From: Brachybacterium faecium DSM 4810
Lineage (GTDB): Bacteria; Actinomycetota; Actinomycetes; Actinomycetales; Dermabacteraceae
Reading direction: 5' to 3'
Length of the DNA stretch: 64,000 nt
Assembly: GCA_000023405.1 (NCBI GenBank)
Contig: CP001643.1
Span: 310,001-374,000 of the forward strand
Every line of letters starts with the position of its first letter. Within the stretch, counting starts at the first letter, position 1. The notes under the pieces were generated by a model. It made no database searches, was not told the origin of the DNA, and worked only from the letters and a program-made list of their open reading frames with translations. This document shows positions 18,779 through 28,100 of the stretch, piece after piece. Both the position numbers and the translations under genes were made by a program.

Positions 18779-19750
18779 GTGCGAGAGCCGCAGAACATCG
18801 TGGTGGGCCTGGCGACCTTCCGCCGTCCCGAGCTGCTCGCGGGCCTGCTGCCGCGACTGCTGGAGCAGATCGAGCAGGCCGCCGCCGCTCTGCCCGAAGG
18901 GGCGGAGCTCGGCATCGTCGTGGTCGACAACGATCCCGCCGGCAGCGCCCGCGAGGTTGTGGAGGCGGCGGGCGGTCCCAGGGTGCGCTACGCGCTCGAA
19001 TCCGTGCCCGGCATCAGCAGCGCCCGCAACCGGGTGCTGGACGAGGCTCACGATGCTGATGTGCTGGTGTTCCTCGATGATGACGAGACCCCGCATTCCG
19101 ACTGGCTGGCGCATCTGCTCCGCACCCATCGCGAGCATGATGCCGACGCAGTGAGCGGGCCGGTGCATGCGGTGTTCGAGGGCGGGGCGGACCCGTGGGT
19201 GGCTGCCGGCGAGTACTACCTCGGGCAGCGTCGCGAGGGGTTCCCGACGGGCACCGTGCTGCGCCGCGCCGCGACGAACAACCTGCTGCTCGACATGGCT
19301 GCCGTGCGCCGCGCCGGGCTGCGCTTCGACGAACGCTTCGGGATGAGCGGGGGAGAGGACTCGCTGTTCACCGGGCAGCTCACTGCCGCGGGGGGACGGA
19401 TCGTCTTGTGCGCCGAGGCGGTGGTGGATGATCTCGTCCCGCGCGAGCGCAATACCCGCAGCTTCAACCTCGCGCGACGGCGTGCCCAGGCGGCGACCCA
19501 CGTCCGGGTCGATCAGGAGCTCGCGAGCTCCCGCGGGGAGCGGGCGCGCAACGCGGCGCGCTGGCTGGTCACGGGCAGCGGACAGCTCGCCAAGGGCGGG
19601 GTGCTCGCCGTTCTCGGCCGCGCCACGGGGGATCTGCGCCTACGAGCGCAGGGGGAGTCTCGAGTGGCGAGCGGTCTGGGGGTGCTGGGCGGCTGTGTCG
19701 GCGTCGTGTCCTCGCCGTATGCGCGCACGCGGGCACGTGCGGGCAGCTGA
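18779..19750 (+). CDS. Family 2 glycosyltransferase
   Basis: The 323-residue protein has a GT-A fold of the GT2 family: IVVGLATFRRPELLAGLL at the N-terminus, VVDNDPAGSA, PGISSARNRVLDEA, the metal/nucleotide-binding FLDDDETP and MSGGEDSLFT. It most likely adds one sugar to the EPS repeat unit at the inner face of the membrane. GTG 18779 has AGGAGAGGAG six bases upstream; an ATG at 18761 would overlap that ribosome site. It is a clear paralogue of the second domain of the 20827-22755 protein. It is the first gene of the EPS locus and is preceded by a motif site. Confidence 0.9.
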   Translation: MREPQNIVVGLATFRRPELLAGLLPRLLEQIEQAAAALPEGAELGIVVVDNDPAGSAREVVEAAGGPRVRYALESVPGISSARNRVLDEAHDADVLVFLDDDETPHSDWLAHLLRTHREHDADAVSGPVHAVFEGGADPWVAAGEYYLGQRREGFPTGTVLRRAATNNLLLDMAAVRRAGLRFDERFGMSGGEDSLFTGQLTAAGGRIVLCAEAVVDDLVPRERNTRSFNLARRRAQAATHVRVDQELASSRGERARNAARWLVTGSGQLAKGGVLAVLGRATGDLRLRAQGESRVASGLGVLGGCVGVVSSPYARTRARAGS

Positions 19751-19784
19751 CGAACCGGCGCCCCTCCCGCGGGCGGCGCGGTCG

Positions 19785-20767
19785 TCACACGCTGCGGGGC
19801 GGTGGTGTGCTGAGGGGCGGCGCTGCCGGGAGGGGCCAGGGCTTCGGCACGTCGCTGAGGATGTACTTCGTCTTCCCTCCCGTGTAGGGCAGCGACTCGA
19901 CGTGCTCCACGCGAACGGGCACTGCGCGGCGGATGCGCTCGCGCAGCCCCTCCACCGCCGCCTCCACGTGCCGGCGCGCCTCCGGCCCGTCCCCTCCCAC
20001 GACGCGCACCGTGAGCGAGAAGTCCGCCTGCTGGTGGATCTGGAACAGCCGCACCGCCTCGGGATGCGCGCTGAACATGGCCGTGAGGCGGTGGGCCAAC
20101 GCGGCGCCGCTGGGCAGGTGCAGCACGTCGATCGTGCGTCCTTGCCGCGCCTCAATCATCGGCAGCGAGCGGCCGCAAGGGCACGGAGCGGCACGCAGGA
20201 TGCCCCTGTCACCGGTGGGGTAGCGGATGAGATCGAAAACCCGGTTGCGCAGGTCGGTGATGACGAGATCGCCCGTCTCGCCGGGCTCTGCGGGGGAGCC
20301 GTCCTCGCGGACGACCTCGATGCGTCGCGCGTCGGCGAGCACGTGCAGCCCGTCCCGGCGGGCGCATTCGCCCGCCATCCAGCCAAACTCCGACCCGCGG
20401 TACTCGTCGTGCACCGGCGCTCCGAATGCCGCCTCGAGGCGTGCCCGCGCCGGGCCCGTCAACGGGGCCGCTGTGGTCGCGACCGTGCGACGCGCTTTCA
20501 CGGTGGCGCGGTCGAGGATCGGGAGCGCGGCCCACGCCGCCGGGTCCGTGAGCCCCCGGGGTCGATCCGCAGCGCCCCGTACGTGCTCCGGTAGTACGGC
20601 GACTTGCGCATCGCCGTCGTGGCGATGTCACGGGCGAGGGCGTCCTGCAGGGCGCTCAGCGCGGCCGGGGACATCCGCTCGTGCGCGAGCTGCAGTCGGT
20701 GGAAACGCCCGGCGGAGGCGCGCACGGTGGAGGACTTGACGGCGAAGGATGCTGCTCTCAGGCCCAT
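19785..20767 (-). pseudogene. Decayed CapK/PaaK-like adenylate-forming enzyme
   Basis: Two reading frames give pieces of one CapK/phenylacetate-CoA-ligase-type protein. The first (from ATG 20767, about 71 residues) has the typical helical N-terminus with KSPYYRSTYG. The second gives LTDPAAWAALPILDRATVK and then TTAAPLTGPARARLEAAFG, HDEYRGSEFG and the C-terminal ATP-grip-like end (SLPYTGGKTKYIL). The frames meet at the C/G run 20553-20561 and are joined by a single-base shift. In addition, the segment that should hold the Ser/Thr/Gly-rich nucleotide loop is missing between ILDRATVK and TTAAPL, a loss of well over 100 residues compared with the usual 400-450. The gene is therefore almost certainly inactive. 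It follows the GT-GT fusion gene by 59 bases in the same direction. Confidence 0.8.
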
Positions 20768-20826
20768 GGCAGGCCCCCGTTCCGGGCGCAGCGGGCCACC
20801 GCGTCATGGCGAGCGGTGCCGGCGGG

Positions 20827-22755
20827 TCAGTTCCGGGCGTACTCCTGGTAGAGGTGCCCGCGGGCACCTGCGAGCATTCCCCGGCCGCGGTGGAACGTGC
20901 GGGTTCCCCGCGCATCGTGGACGAGATGTCCCGAGGCGCGGCCGTAACGATGCCGGGCAAGGCCCACGGCGATGCGTGCGCCCCCGCCCAGGAGGAACTG
21001 CCCGCGCAGCGCGAGCCGACGGGTGGAGCTGGGGGCGAGGAGCAGGTTCACGTTCGCCCATCCGTTGCCGGCGCTGAAGGCGCGCTGGACCGCCCAGTCC
21101 CGGGTGAGCCGGCTGGGAACCACGTGATCCTCGGCCGCCGATTCGTTGCACCACACGATGGTGCCGCCGCGTTCGACGAGCTGCCTCGTGAACAGGGTGT
21201 CCTCCCCGCCGCTCAGCCCCAGGGAGCCCTCGAAGCGCAGACCGAGAGCCTGGACCTGGCGGATGTCGAGCAGGAGGTTCCCGGCGGCCGCTGTCCGCAG
21301 CGAGGTGCCGGTGGCCCGCTGGGGCCGGCGGAACGTCCCCGAGGCGATGATCCACGGGTCCGTGTCCTCATGGAAGACGGAGATCACCCGCCCGGCCACC
21401 GCGGCGCTGCGGTGGCCGCGCCACACCTCGACGAGGGAGGAGAGCCAGCCGGCCAGAGGGATCTCGTCGTCGTCGAGGAAGGCGAGGAGATCCGCGGAAC
21501 GGGACTCGTCCAGGGCGCGATTGCGCGCGGCGGAGATCCCCGGCGTCGTCTCATGGACATAGCGCACTCCAGCCGGCGCCGCCTCGACGGTGGCGCGGGC
21601 CGAGCCCTCCGGCGCGTTGTCGATGACGAGCACGTCGATCTCGGCGTCCGGGGTCTCGGCGATCCGCGCGGGCAGAGCGGCGAGGAGCGCGGCCAGCTGA
21701 TCCGGGCGGCGGAAGGTAGGGATGGCCACCGTGACCCGCACCGTGGAGCCCTCGGCCGGCTCCAGCGCACGGGCCGAGGTCGCACCCTCGCCAGAGTGGG
21801 GGAGCGCGGCCGGCTGCCGCGGGATGCCCGGCTGCCGGCGAGAGCCGCGCTCGGGCCGACGCAGCACCTGGGCAGCACCAGCGAGGAGGCCGCGCACGGC
21901 GGCCCACAGCCCGCGCGGCTCGGTGAAGGCCTGGCGACGTCCCCCGCGCATCCAGATCAGCGCGGATTCGCGCGGTGAGGCGAGCACCCAACGCGCCCAC
22001 TCCCTCCCACGCAGATGCCTCCGCCCGAACAGCATCCGGTTGCGGATGTTGAAGTAGTAGTACGTGGGGGATTTGGTGCGCGCGCTGCCGGCTTGCTGCG
22101 TGCCGCCCTCGTCGTGCACCGCGAGCAGGTCGGGTCGAAGATCGAGGTGCATCCCCAGCTCCACGGCGCGGCGGGAGATGTCCACATCCTCCCAGTAGAG
22201 GAAGAAGTCCTCACCGAAACCGCCGAGGCGGTCGAAGGCGGTGGCGCTGAACGCCAGACAGGCTCCGCTGAGCCAGTTTGCCCACACCGGGTCGTCATCG
22301 TGTTCGGACCAGCCGGAGCGCATGCGCCCCATGCGCCGATGCATCTGGGCCCCCCGGAAGTGCGGCGTGCCCTGGCCGGTCACCATGAACGGGGAGACGA
22401 GGGCGAGCGGATCCTCCGTGACGTGAGTGGCGAGGGCGCGCAGCACGTCCACCGAGGCGACGGCATCCGGGTTCAGAGTGATGAACGCGCGGTGCCCGCG
22501 CGCGCGAGCTGCAGCAACACCCCGATCGACCCCGGCACCGAAGCCGTCATTCGCCGAGGCGACGAACTCCCATCCCCGCTCGCAGCAGAGCGCCTCGGCG
22601 GCCGTCCGCGACTCGGGGGAGTGGAAGTTGTCGACCAGCACGACGAGCGCTCCGCTGTCCGCATCGACGTCGGGGCCGATATTCCCGGCGACCAGCGCGG
22701 GGTCCCCGTAGTTGACGACGATCAGCGCGAAGTCGATGGCATTCGGTGCGCCCAC
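20827..22755 (-). CDS. Tandem two-domain family 2 glycosyltransferase
   Basis: The 642-residue protein carries two GT2 domains. Domain 1 (residues 1 to about 290) resembles WbbL-type rhamnosyltransferases: DFALIVVNYGDP, NDGFGAGVDRG, TLNPDAVA, WLSGACLAF and FFLYWEDVDISRRA. After a linker, domain 2 (about 330-642) has VTVAIPTFRRPDQLAAL, PGISAARNRALDES, FLDDDEIP and LSGGEDTLFT, and is a paralogue of the separate enzyme at 18779. GTG 22755 is preceded by GGAGGGG; reading further upstream is not family-like. Such a fusion could add two consecutive sugars. It shares the divergent control region with the CDP-alcohol transferase gene. Confidence 0.9.
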   Translation of the reverse strand: MGAPNAIDFALIVVNYGDPALVAGNIGPDVDADSGALVVLVDNFHSPESRTAAEALCCERGWEFVASANDGFGAGVDRGVAAARARGHRAFITLNPDAVASVDVLRALATHVTEDPLALVSPFMVTGQGTPHFRGAQMHRRMGRMRSGWSEHDDDPVWANWLSGACLAFSATAFDRLGGFGEDFFLYWEDVDISRRAVELGMHLDLRPDLLAVHDEGGTQQAGSARTKSPTYYYFNIRNRMLFGRRHLRGREWARWVLASPRESALIWMRGGRRQAFTEPRGLWAAVRGLLAGAAQVLRRPERGSRRQPGIPRQPAALPHSGEGATSARALEPAEGSTVRVTVAIPTFRRPDQLAALLAALPARIAETPDAEIDVLVIDNAPEGSARATVEAAPAGVRYVHETTPGISAARNRALDESRSADLLAFLDDDEIPLAGWLSSLVEVWRGHRSAAVAGRVISVFHEDTDPWIIASGTFRRPQRATGTSLRTAAAGNLLLDIRQVQALGLRFEGSLGLSGGEDTLFTRQLVERGGTIVWCNESAAEDHVVPSRLTRDWAVQRAFSAGNGWANVNLLLAPSSTRRLALRGQFLLGGGARIAVGLARHRYGRASGHLVHDARGTRTFHRGRGMLAGARGHLYQEYARN

Positions 22756-22860
22756 GGCACCCCTCCGTTCTCGTGCCGGCGGTCGTGCCGGCGGGTCCCT
22801 CCGCTGCGCGGCGCGGTCCGTTCGATGGCTCGCCCGCCCAGGAAGCTCCATCATGATCCA

Positions 22861-22898
22861 TTTGTCCGATTTACACCAGATGACCGACGTGGCACTAT
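22861..22898 (+). promoter_or_regulatory. TGTCC motif, site d, in the 20827/22961 divergent region
   Basis: TTTGTCCGATTTACAC at 22861-22876 matches the motif. CACTAT at 22893-22898 is placed 16 bases after TTACAC, giving a possible promoter for 22961. The 205-base gap 22756-22960 also must hold the promoter of the opposite GT-GT gene. Confidence 0.45.
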
Positions 22899-22960
22899 GA
22901 AGCGAATCCAGACGTGACGTCAGGCCACCCTGCCCTGCCGTCCTCACCGGGGGAGGCACC

Positions 22961-23689
22961 GTGATCGTCGAGTCCTATCGCCAGCTCGCCTATGCGCAGA
23001 AGGGACATGCCCGCGGTGCCCCTGCATATTCCGTGTACGTGAACCGCCGCCTGGGGCGTGCGCTCGCCGCTGGCGCACATGGTCTGGGGCTGACCCCGAA
23101 TCAGGTGTCGCTGGTCAGCGCCGCGCACTCCTTCGCCGCGATCCTGCTCATCGCCCTGGTGCCGGCGAGCATCCCGGCCGGCTTCTTCATCGCTCTCCTT
23201 CTCGTGCTCGGCTACGCGTGGGATTCGGCCGACGGCCAGGTCGCGCGCCTGCGCGGCGGGGGCAGCGCGCAGGGGGAGTGGCTGGACCACTTCATCGATA
23301 CGTTGAAGATCTCCTCGCTCCACGTGGCCGTGCTCATCGGGCTGTTCCGGGGACTGCCCGAGGGGGCCGAGGTCCTCCTGCTCATCCCTCTCGCCTTCGG
23401 CATCGCCGCGACGGCATCGTTCACGGCGATGCTCCTCAATGACCTCCTCAAGGGGAAGCATGCGGTCGCTTCGACCCACGAGCGCGGCGGCGGCACGCTG
23501 AAGCGCTCTCTCCTCGTGCTGCCCACCGATTTCGGCCTGGTCTGCCTCGTCTTCGTGCTGTGGGGATGGCCCTCGGTGTTCCTGCTCGGGTATGGCGCGC
23601 TCGCGGCGGTGTCCATCGCCTTCCTGGCGATGGCTGCCGTGAAGTGGTTCCGCGAGATGGGTTCCCTGGGGTCCGGCCGTGAGCGCTGA
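22961..23689 (+). CDS. CDP-alcohol phosphatidyltransferase family membrane enzyme
   Basis: This family transfers a phospho-alcohol from a CDP-alcohol to a hydroxyl acceptor in the membrane. The signature D-x2-D-G-x2-A-R-x8-G-x3-D-x3-D is fully present, from DSADGQVAR to LDHFID at about residues 86-111. Several hydrophobic helices flank it. Start GTG 22961 follows GGGGGAGG. The 242-residue enzyme lies inside the EPS locus, so it may make a phosphodiester-linked substituent or a lipid anchor rather than a housekeeping phospholipid. The product is not predictable from sequence. It overlaps the phosphatase gene by 11 bases. Confidence 0.88.
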   Translation: MIVESYRQLAYAQKGHARGAPAYSVYVNRRLGRALAAGAHGLGLTPNQVSLVSAAHSFAAILLIALVPASIPAGFFIALLLVLGYAWDSADGQVARLRGGGSAQGEWLDHFIDTLKISSLHVAVLIGLFRGLPEGAEVLLLIPLAFGIAATASFTAMLLNDLLKGKHAVASTHERGGGTLKRSLLVLPTDFGLVCLVFVLWGWPSVFLLGYGALAAVSIAFLAMAAVKWFREMGSLGSGRER

Positions 23690-24287
23690 ACTCCTCCTGT
23701 TGGTGTGTGCGGCGAACGTATGCCGCTCCCCGCTCGCCGAGCTGCTCCTGCGGCGGGAGCTCGACGGCCTCTCGGAGGTCCGCGTCGAGAGCGCAGGGGT
23801 GGGGGCGTCCGACGGAGCACGCATCTGCGAGCTCGTCGCCGAGCGCCACGCTGATGCGCCGTGGGTGCGTGCCGCGCAGGAGCACAGATCCCGGAGTCTG
23901 ACGCCTGAGCTGCTCGCCTCCGCGGCGCTCGTCCTCGTGGCGGACAGGGAGGTGCGCTCCGAGGTTGTGCGGATGTCGCCAGGCGTGCGCGACCGCATCT
24001 TCACCCTCCGCGATGCCGCGCTCCTCATCGACAGCTTCGAGATCGAGGAGCCCGCGCGGCGGGTCGGCAGAGTGTCCCGAATGGGGATCCACCTGAATCG
24101 TCATCGTGCTGTCCGCGGGCCGCAGTCCCCGGCGCGTCGACGACTCTGGGGGCGGCGCGAGGAAGGCCCTTCAAGCATCGACGATGGGCACAACTCGTCC
24201 TTGCGTCACCACCATGCCGCGCTCGAGGCGGTCTCCTCCACGACCTCTGTGGTCGCGGCGGGATTGATGGGCGGGCCGATCGGCTGA
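23679..24287 (+). CDS. Low-molecular-weight protein tyrosine phosphatase-like protein
   Basis: The N-terminus has the phosphate-binding loop C-x5-R as VCAANVCRSPLAELLLRREL; the family usually has a Gly where the first Ala after CA stands (CxGNxCRSP). Overall it looks like the Wzb/Etp group that dephosphorylates BY-kinases, and the BY-kinase gene lies 8 kb downstream in the same cluster and direction. The C-terminal third is poorly conserved and I see no clear DPxx general-acid motif, so activity is likely but not certain. The length (202 residues) exceeds the usual 150. Translation is probably coupled to the upstream gene by an 11-base overlap. Confidence 0.8.
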   Translation: MSAELLLLVCAANVCRSPLAELLLRRELDGLSEVRVESAGVGASDGARICELVAERHADAPWVRAAQEHRSRSLTPELLASAALVLVADREVRSEVVRMSPGVRDRIFTLRDAALLIDSFEIEEPARRVGRVSRMGIHLNRHRAVRGPQSPARRRLWGRREEGPSSIDDGHNSSLRHHHAALEAVSSTTSVVAAGLMGGPIG

Positions 24288-24316
24288 CCTCTGGTGATCC
24301 TCACCCTGAGGAAAGA

Positions 24317-24345
24317 ATGTCCATTTTGCCCGTTGCGCGTAGTAT
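24317..24345 (+). promoter_or_regulatory. TGTCC motif, site c, upstream of the 24438 lipoprotein gene
   Basis: GAATGTCCATTTTGCCC (about 24315-24331) is the closest match to site a. TAGTAT (24340-24345) and TATGCT (24357-24362) downstream are possible -10 boxes, though neither has perfect spacing to TTGCCC. Confidence 0.45.
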
Positions 24346-24437
24346 GCCGGAAGTTCTATGCTCGGTGCGTGCCGCACGGAGCGGTGCGGAGTCGGTGCTT
24401 CGAGCCCGAGGGCGACGCAGTCGAGCAGGGGGATGGG

Positions 24438-25151
24438 ATGCGCGGCACGAACGCACGTTCTGTGGTCACGGCGCTCATCGCGCCGCTGGCGCTGGTCCTC
24501 ACGCTCGGGGGATGCGCTCCGGACCCTTCGACCGACGATCCCACCTCCGGCCCGACCTCGAGCGAAACGCCCACCGACGCGGGCTCGCCGAGCACCGCTG
24601 ACGATTCGCCGGCGAGTCCCTCGGCGACGCCGCCGCCCGACGATGACCCTACGTCGACGGTGACGCCGCCGGCCGACGAGGAGGCTGACGAACCCGGCAC
24701 TGAGTGGCAGCCGCCGGCAGATCCCGCGGCGGAGGGACCGACGGCGGCCCCGGACCTGCCCGAGGTGCAGGGCACCTTGGACATGCCCATCGAGCTTCCC
24801 ACGGACGTGGTCGTCTCCCTTGCCGACATCTCCACCACGACGGTGGAGGCCGAGACCCCGGGCGAATACGCCGGGGCCGCCGTCGTCGTGACCGTCCACG
24901 TCCTGAACGACTCCACGCAGGCGCAGGACGTCGGCTCAGCCGTCGTCTCCCTCGGTGCCGATGGCGGAGAGGTGGGTGTGCCCACCTGGTCCGCCCCGTA
25001 CTCGCCGCTCGAAGGAGAGGTGGCTGCGGGGGAGACCGCCGAGGGCACCTACGTCTTCATGCTCGACCCCGCGAACGGTCGCTCGGTGACCGTCCGCGTG
25101 AACTACTCCGCCGGGGAGCCGCTCGCGGTCTTCGCCGGGCAGACCTCCTAG
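24438..25151 (+). CDS. Lipoprotein with Thr/Pro/Asp-rich stalk and Ig-like C-terminal domain
   Basis: ATG 24438 begins a lipoprotein signal: positive MRGTNARS, a hydrophobic stretch and the lipobox LTLGGC, so Cys27 should be lipidated. Residues 28 to about 105 are a low-complexity Thr/Ser/Pro/Asp/Glu stalk. The C-terminal 120 residues look like a beta-sandwich of the DUF4352 or Ig-like kind, with alternating hydrophobic strands (AAVVVTVHVLNDS, TYVFMLD). It is 36 bases upstream of the giant surface-protein gene and probably in its operon. A role in anchoring or assembly of EPS is inference. Confidence 0.85.
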   Translation: MRGTNARSVVTALIAPLALVLTLGGCAPDPSTDDPTSGPTSSETPTDAGSPSTADDSPASPSATPPPDDDPTSTVTPPADEEADEPGTEWQPPADPAAEGPTAAPDLPEVQGTLDMPIELPTDVVVSLADISTTTVEAETPGEYAGAAVVVTVHVLNDSTQAQDVGSAVVSLGADGGEVGVPTWSAPYSPLEGEVAAGETAEGTYVFMLDPANGRSVTVRVNYSAGEPLAVFAGQTS

Positions 25152-25187
25152 ACAGCCGCCTTCGAGGCGTCGGAACCGGGGAACACG

Positions 25188-28100
25188 ATGGTGCAGGCAA
25201 TGCGTCGGTTGTCGAGAAGCGCGGGCAGGGTGCTCGCCCTCCTCCTGACGATCGCGGTCATCGGAGCGGGGCTCATGGTCCTCACCCGTCCCCGTGCAGA
25301 AGCGGATGAGGCTGCGCTGCCCTCCCCGCCTCCGCTGCTCCAGAGGGAGGAGAACGTCGTCACCTCGGACCCGATCCCGACAGTGCAGATCGACAACGGG
25401 TACGTCTGGTCCCAGGCCACCATCGGCACCACCGTGTACGCGGTAGGCGACTTCGACAACGCACGGGCACCGATGGCGAACCCGGGCACCCAGCTGACCG
25501 CGCGCTCGAACGTGCTCGCCTACGACATCGAGACCGGGGCGCTGCTCCCCTTCGCACCGCAGGTCAACGGGGTCGTCAAGGCAGTCGCCGCTTCCCCCGA
25601 CGGCAGCCGGATCTACATCGGCGGCTCCTTCACCTCGGTCAACGGCCAGGCGCGATGGAACATGGCCGCGCTCGACGCGGCGACCGGCGAGCTGATCTCG
25701 AGCTTCAAGCCCGCCATCGGAGGGACTGGGGTCTATGCCCTGGTCGCCGATGGCTCGATGGTCTATGCAGGAGGGCTCTTCACTCAGGGCAACGGGACGC
25801 CGCGCAAGAATCTTGCAGCGTTCAACGCCGCCAACGGCGCCCTCATGCCCTGGGCGCCGGAGACGGACCTCCAGGTCGACGCCATGGTCGCCGATCCCGG
25901 GGGCGACAAGATCGTCGTCGGTGGCCGGTTCTCTCGCGTCAACGGCAACACGAGGATGCGCGGCGCGGCTGCAGTGGATCGCAGCACAGGCGCTGTGGAC
26001 ACCGACTGGGAACTGGTCCAGACGGTCAAGAACGGTGCGACGAACGGCAAGGCGGGCATCTTCTCGCTGGCCGCAGATGATTCCGCCGTCTACGGCACGG
26101 GCTGGGTCTACGCCGGAGTGACGATCGGCAACCTCGAGGGAACCTTCGCCGCGGAGGCCGATTCCGGAGACGTCCGATGGATCGCCGACTGCCTCGGTGA
26201 CCACTACGGCGTCTACTCCACCGGAGAGACGGTCTACACCACGAGCCACACCCACGCCTGCTCGACGATGGGCCTCCATCCCGAACAGAGCCCCCGCGAG
26301 CATCGCTATGCCGAGGCCTACACCGCGGACGTGCGCGGCACCCTCGGCCGGAACCCGCACGCCGGCGGCACCTACCAGAACTGGGAGGGCACCCCGGCTC
26401 CCTCGGCGTACGCCTGGTACCCCGATTTCTACGTCGGCACCACGACCGGGATGGGGCAGGCCGGTCTCTCGATCACCGGGGTCGGCGACACGATCTCGAT
26501 CGCCGGAGAGTTCCAAGGCGTGAACCAGGGGCGCTTCGAGGGCATCGTCCGCTTCTCCACCGATCCGCCGAACGGTGCGAAGGACGGGCCCCGTCTCAGC
26601 TCGAGCAATTGGCAGCCCTCCGCCTCCTCGGCCGCTCCGGGAAGGACCAGGATCTCCATCCCGGCCAACTGGGACCGCGACGACCTCACACTGACCTATG
26701 AGCTCCGGCGAGCCGGGAGCAGCGATCCCGTGGCGACGCTGACCAAGGACTCGACGTGGTGGAACCAGCCCACGGTGATCCTCGAGGACACCACGGCCGT
26801 CCCGGGCACCTCGCCCGCATACACCGTCGTGGCACGAGACGGTGACGGCAACAGTCGAACGAGCGCACCGGTCACGGTGACCGTGGCCGCGGGGACTGCA
26901 GCGGCGTACACGGACGCCGTGCTCGACGACGACCCGATCCTCTACTACCCGCTCGGCTCCACCTTGCAGGACTGGGCGGGGACCACCCCCGCGACTGCAG
27001 GCAGCGGCGTCTCGGCGGGTACTCCCGGCATCCCGAACTCCGACACCGGTCATTCCGAGCTCAGCGGCAGCTCGTCGGGCCGCATCTCCTCGAGCGCGCG
27101 CGTCGACGTCGGGACGGAGTTCTCCACCGAGCTGTGGTTCCGCACGACCACGGGTCAGGGTGGGAAGCTGCTCGGGTACGGGGATTCCGCTTCCGGAACT
27201 TCCGGCAGCTATGACCGCCACCTGTACATGCAGAACAACGGTCGTCTCGTGTTCGGGGTCTATCCCGGCGAGGTACGGACTGTCCAGAGCCCCGAGAGAT
27301 ACGACGACGGACAATGGCACCACGCGGTCGCCACGCTGAGCGCCGCGGGGCAGCAGCTGTACGTGGACGGAGAACTCGTCGCCTCCGACCCATCGACCTC
27401 CTCGGCCCAGGCGTACCGAGGGTACTGGCGGATCGGTGGTGACAGCCTCAGCGGCTGGCCGGACCGCCCGTCCTCCGACTTCTTCCGGGGGTCGGTCGAC
27501 GAGGTTGCTGTCTACGATCGTGCTCTCACGTCGGCGCAGATCAGCGCCCACTACGCCGTCGGTGCCGGGATCGAGCCGCCCGAGGCCGATTTCGAGGTAT
27601 CCACCGATGGTGCAGAGGTCGCGGTGGACGCCATCGGCTCTTCGGCCGCGGGTGACGCGACGATCGTTGAGTACCGCTGGGACTTCGGCGACGGCACCCC
27701 CACCGTCACCGGCGCGACGGCGTCCCACACCTACGAGGCCACGGGGACGTTCACTGTGACCCTCACCGTCCGGGACAGCAACGGACTGCTCGACTCCTTC
27801 TCCCGCGAGGTCCCGGTGCTCGGTCCGAACGCTCCGCCGACGGCTGCCTTCTCAGTGGACGCGGCAGGCCTGAGCGTGACCGCGGACGGCGCCGCATCAC
27901 ATGATCCCGACGGGACCGTGGCCTCGTACGAGTGGGACTGGGGCGACGGCACCACCTCGACCGGCGCTGTCTCCTCACATGCCTATGCGAGTGCCGGCGA
28001 CTACACCATCACGCTCACTGTCACCGATGACCGCGACGCCGAGGCCGAGGCCTCGCAGGTCCTCACCGTGACCCACGATGACCCCGTGGCACGGTTCTCG

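Noticed and set aside
20498-20767. An independent 89-residue gene upstream of the 20501 frame
   Set aside because: Its first 71 residues are the CapK N-terminus and the rest is out-of-frame CapK sequence, so it is one part of the pseudogene.
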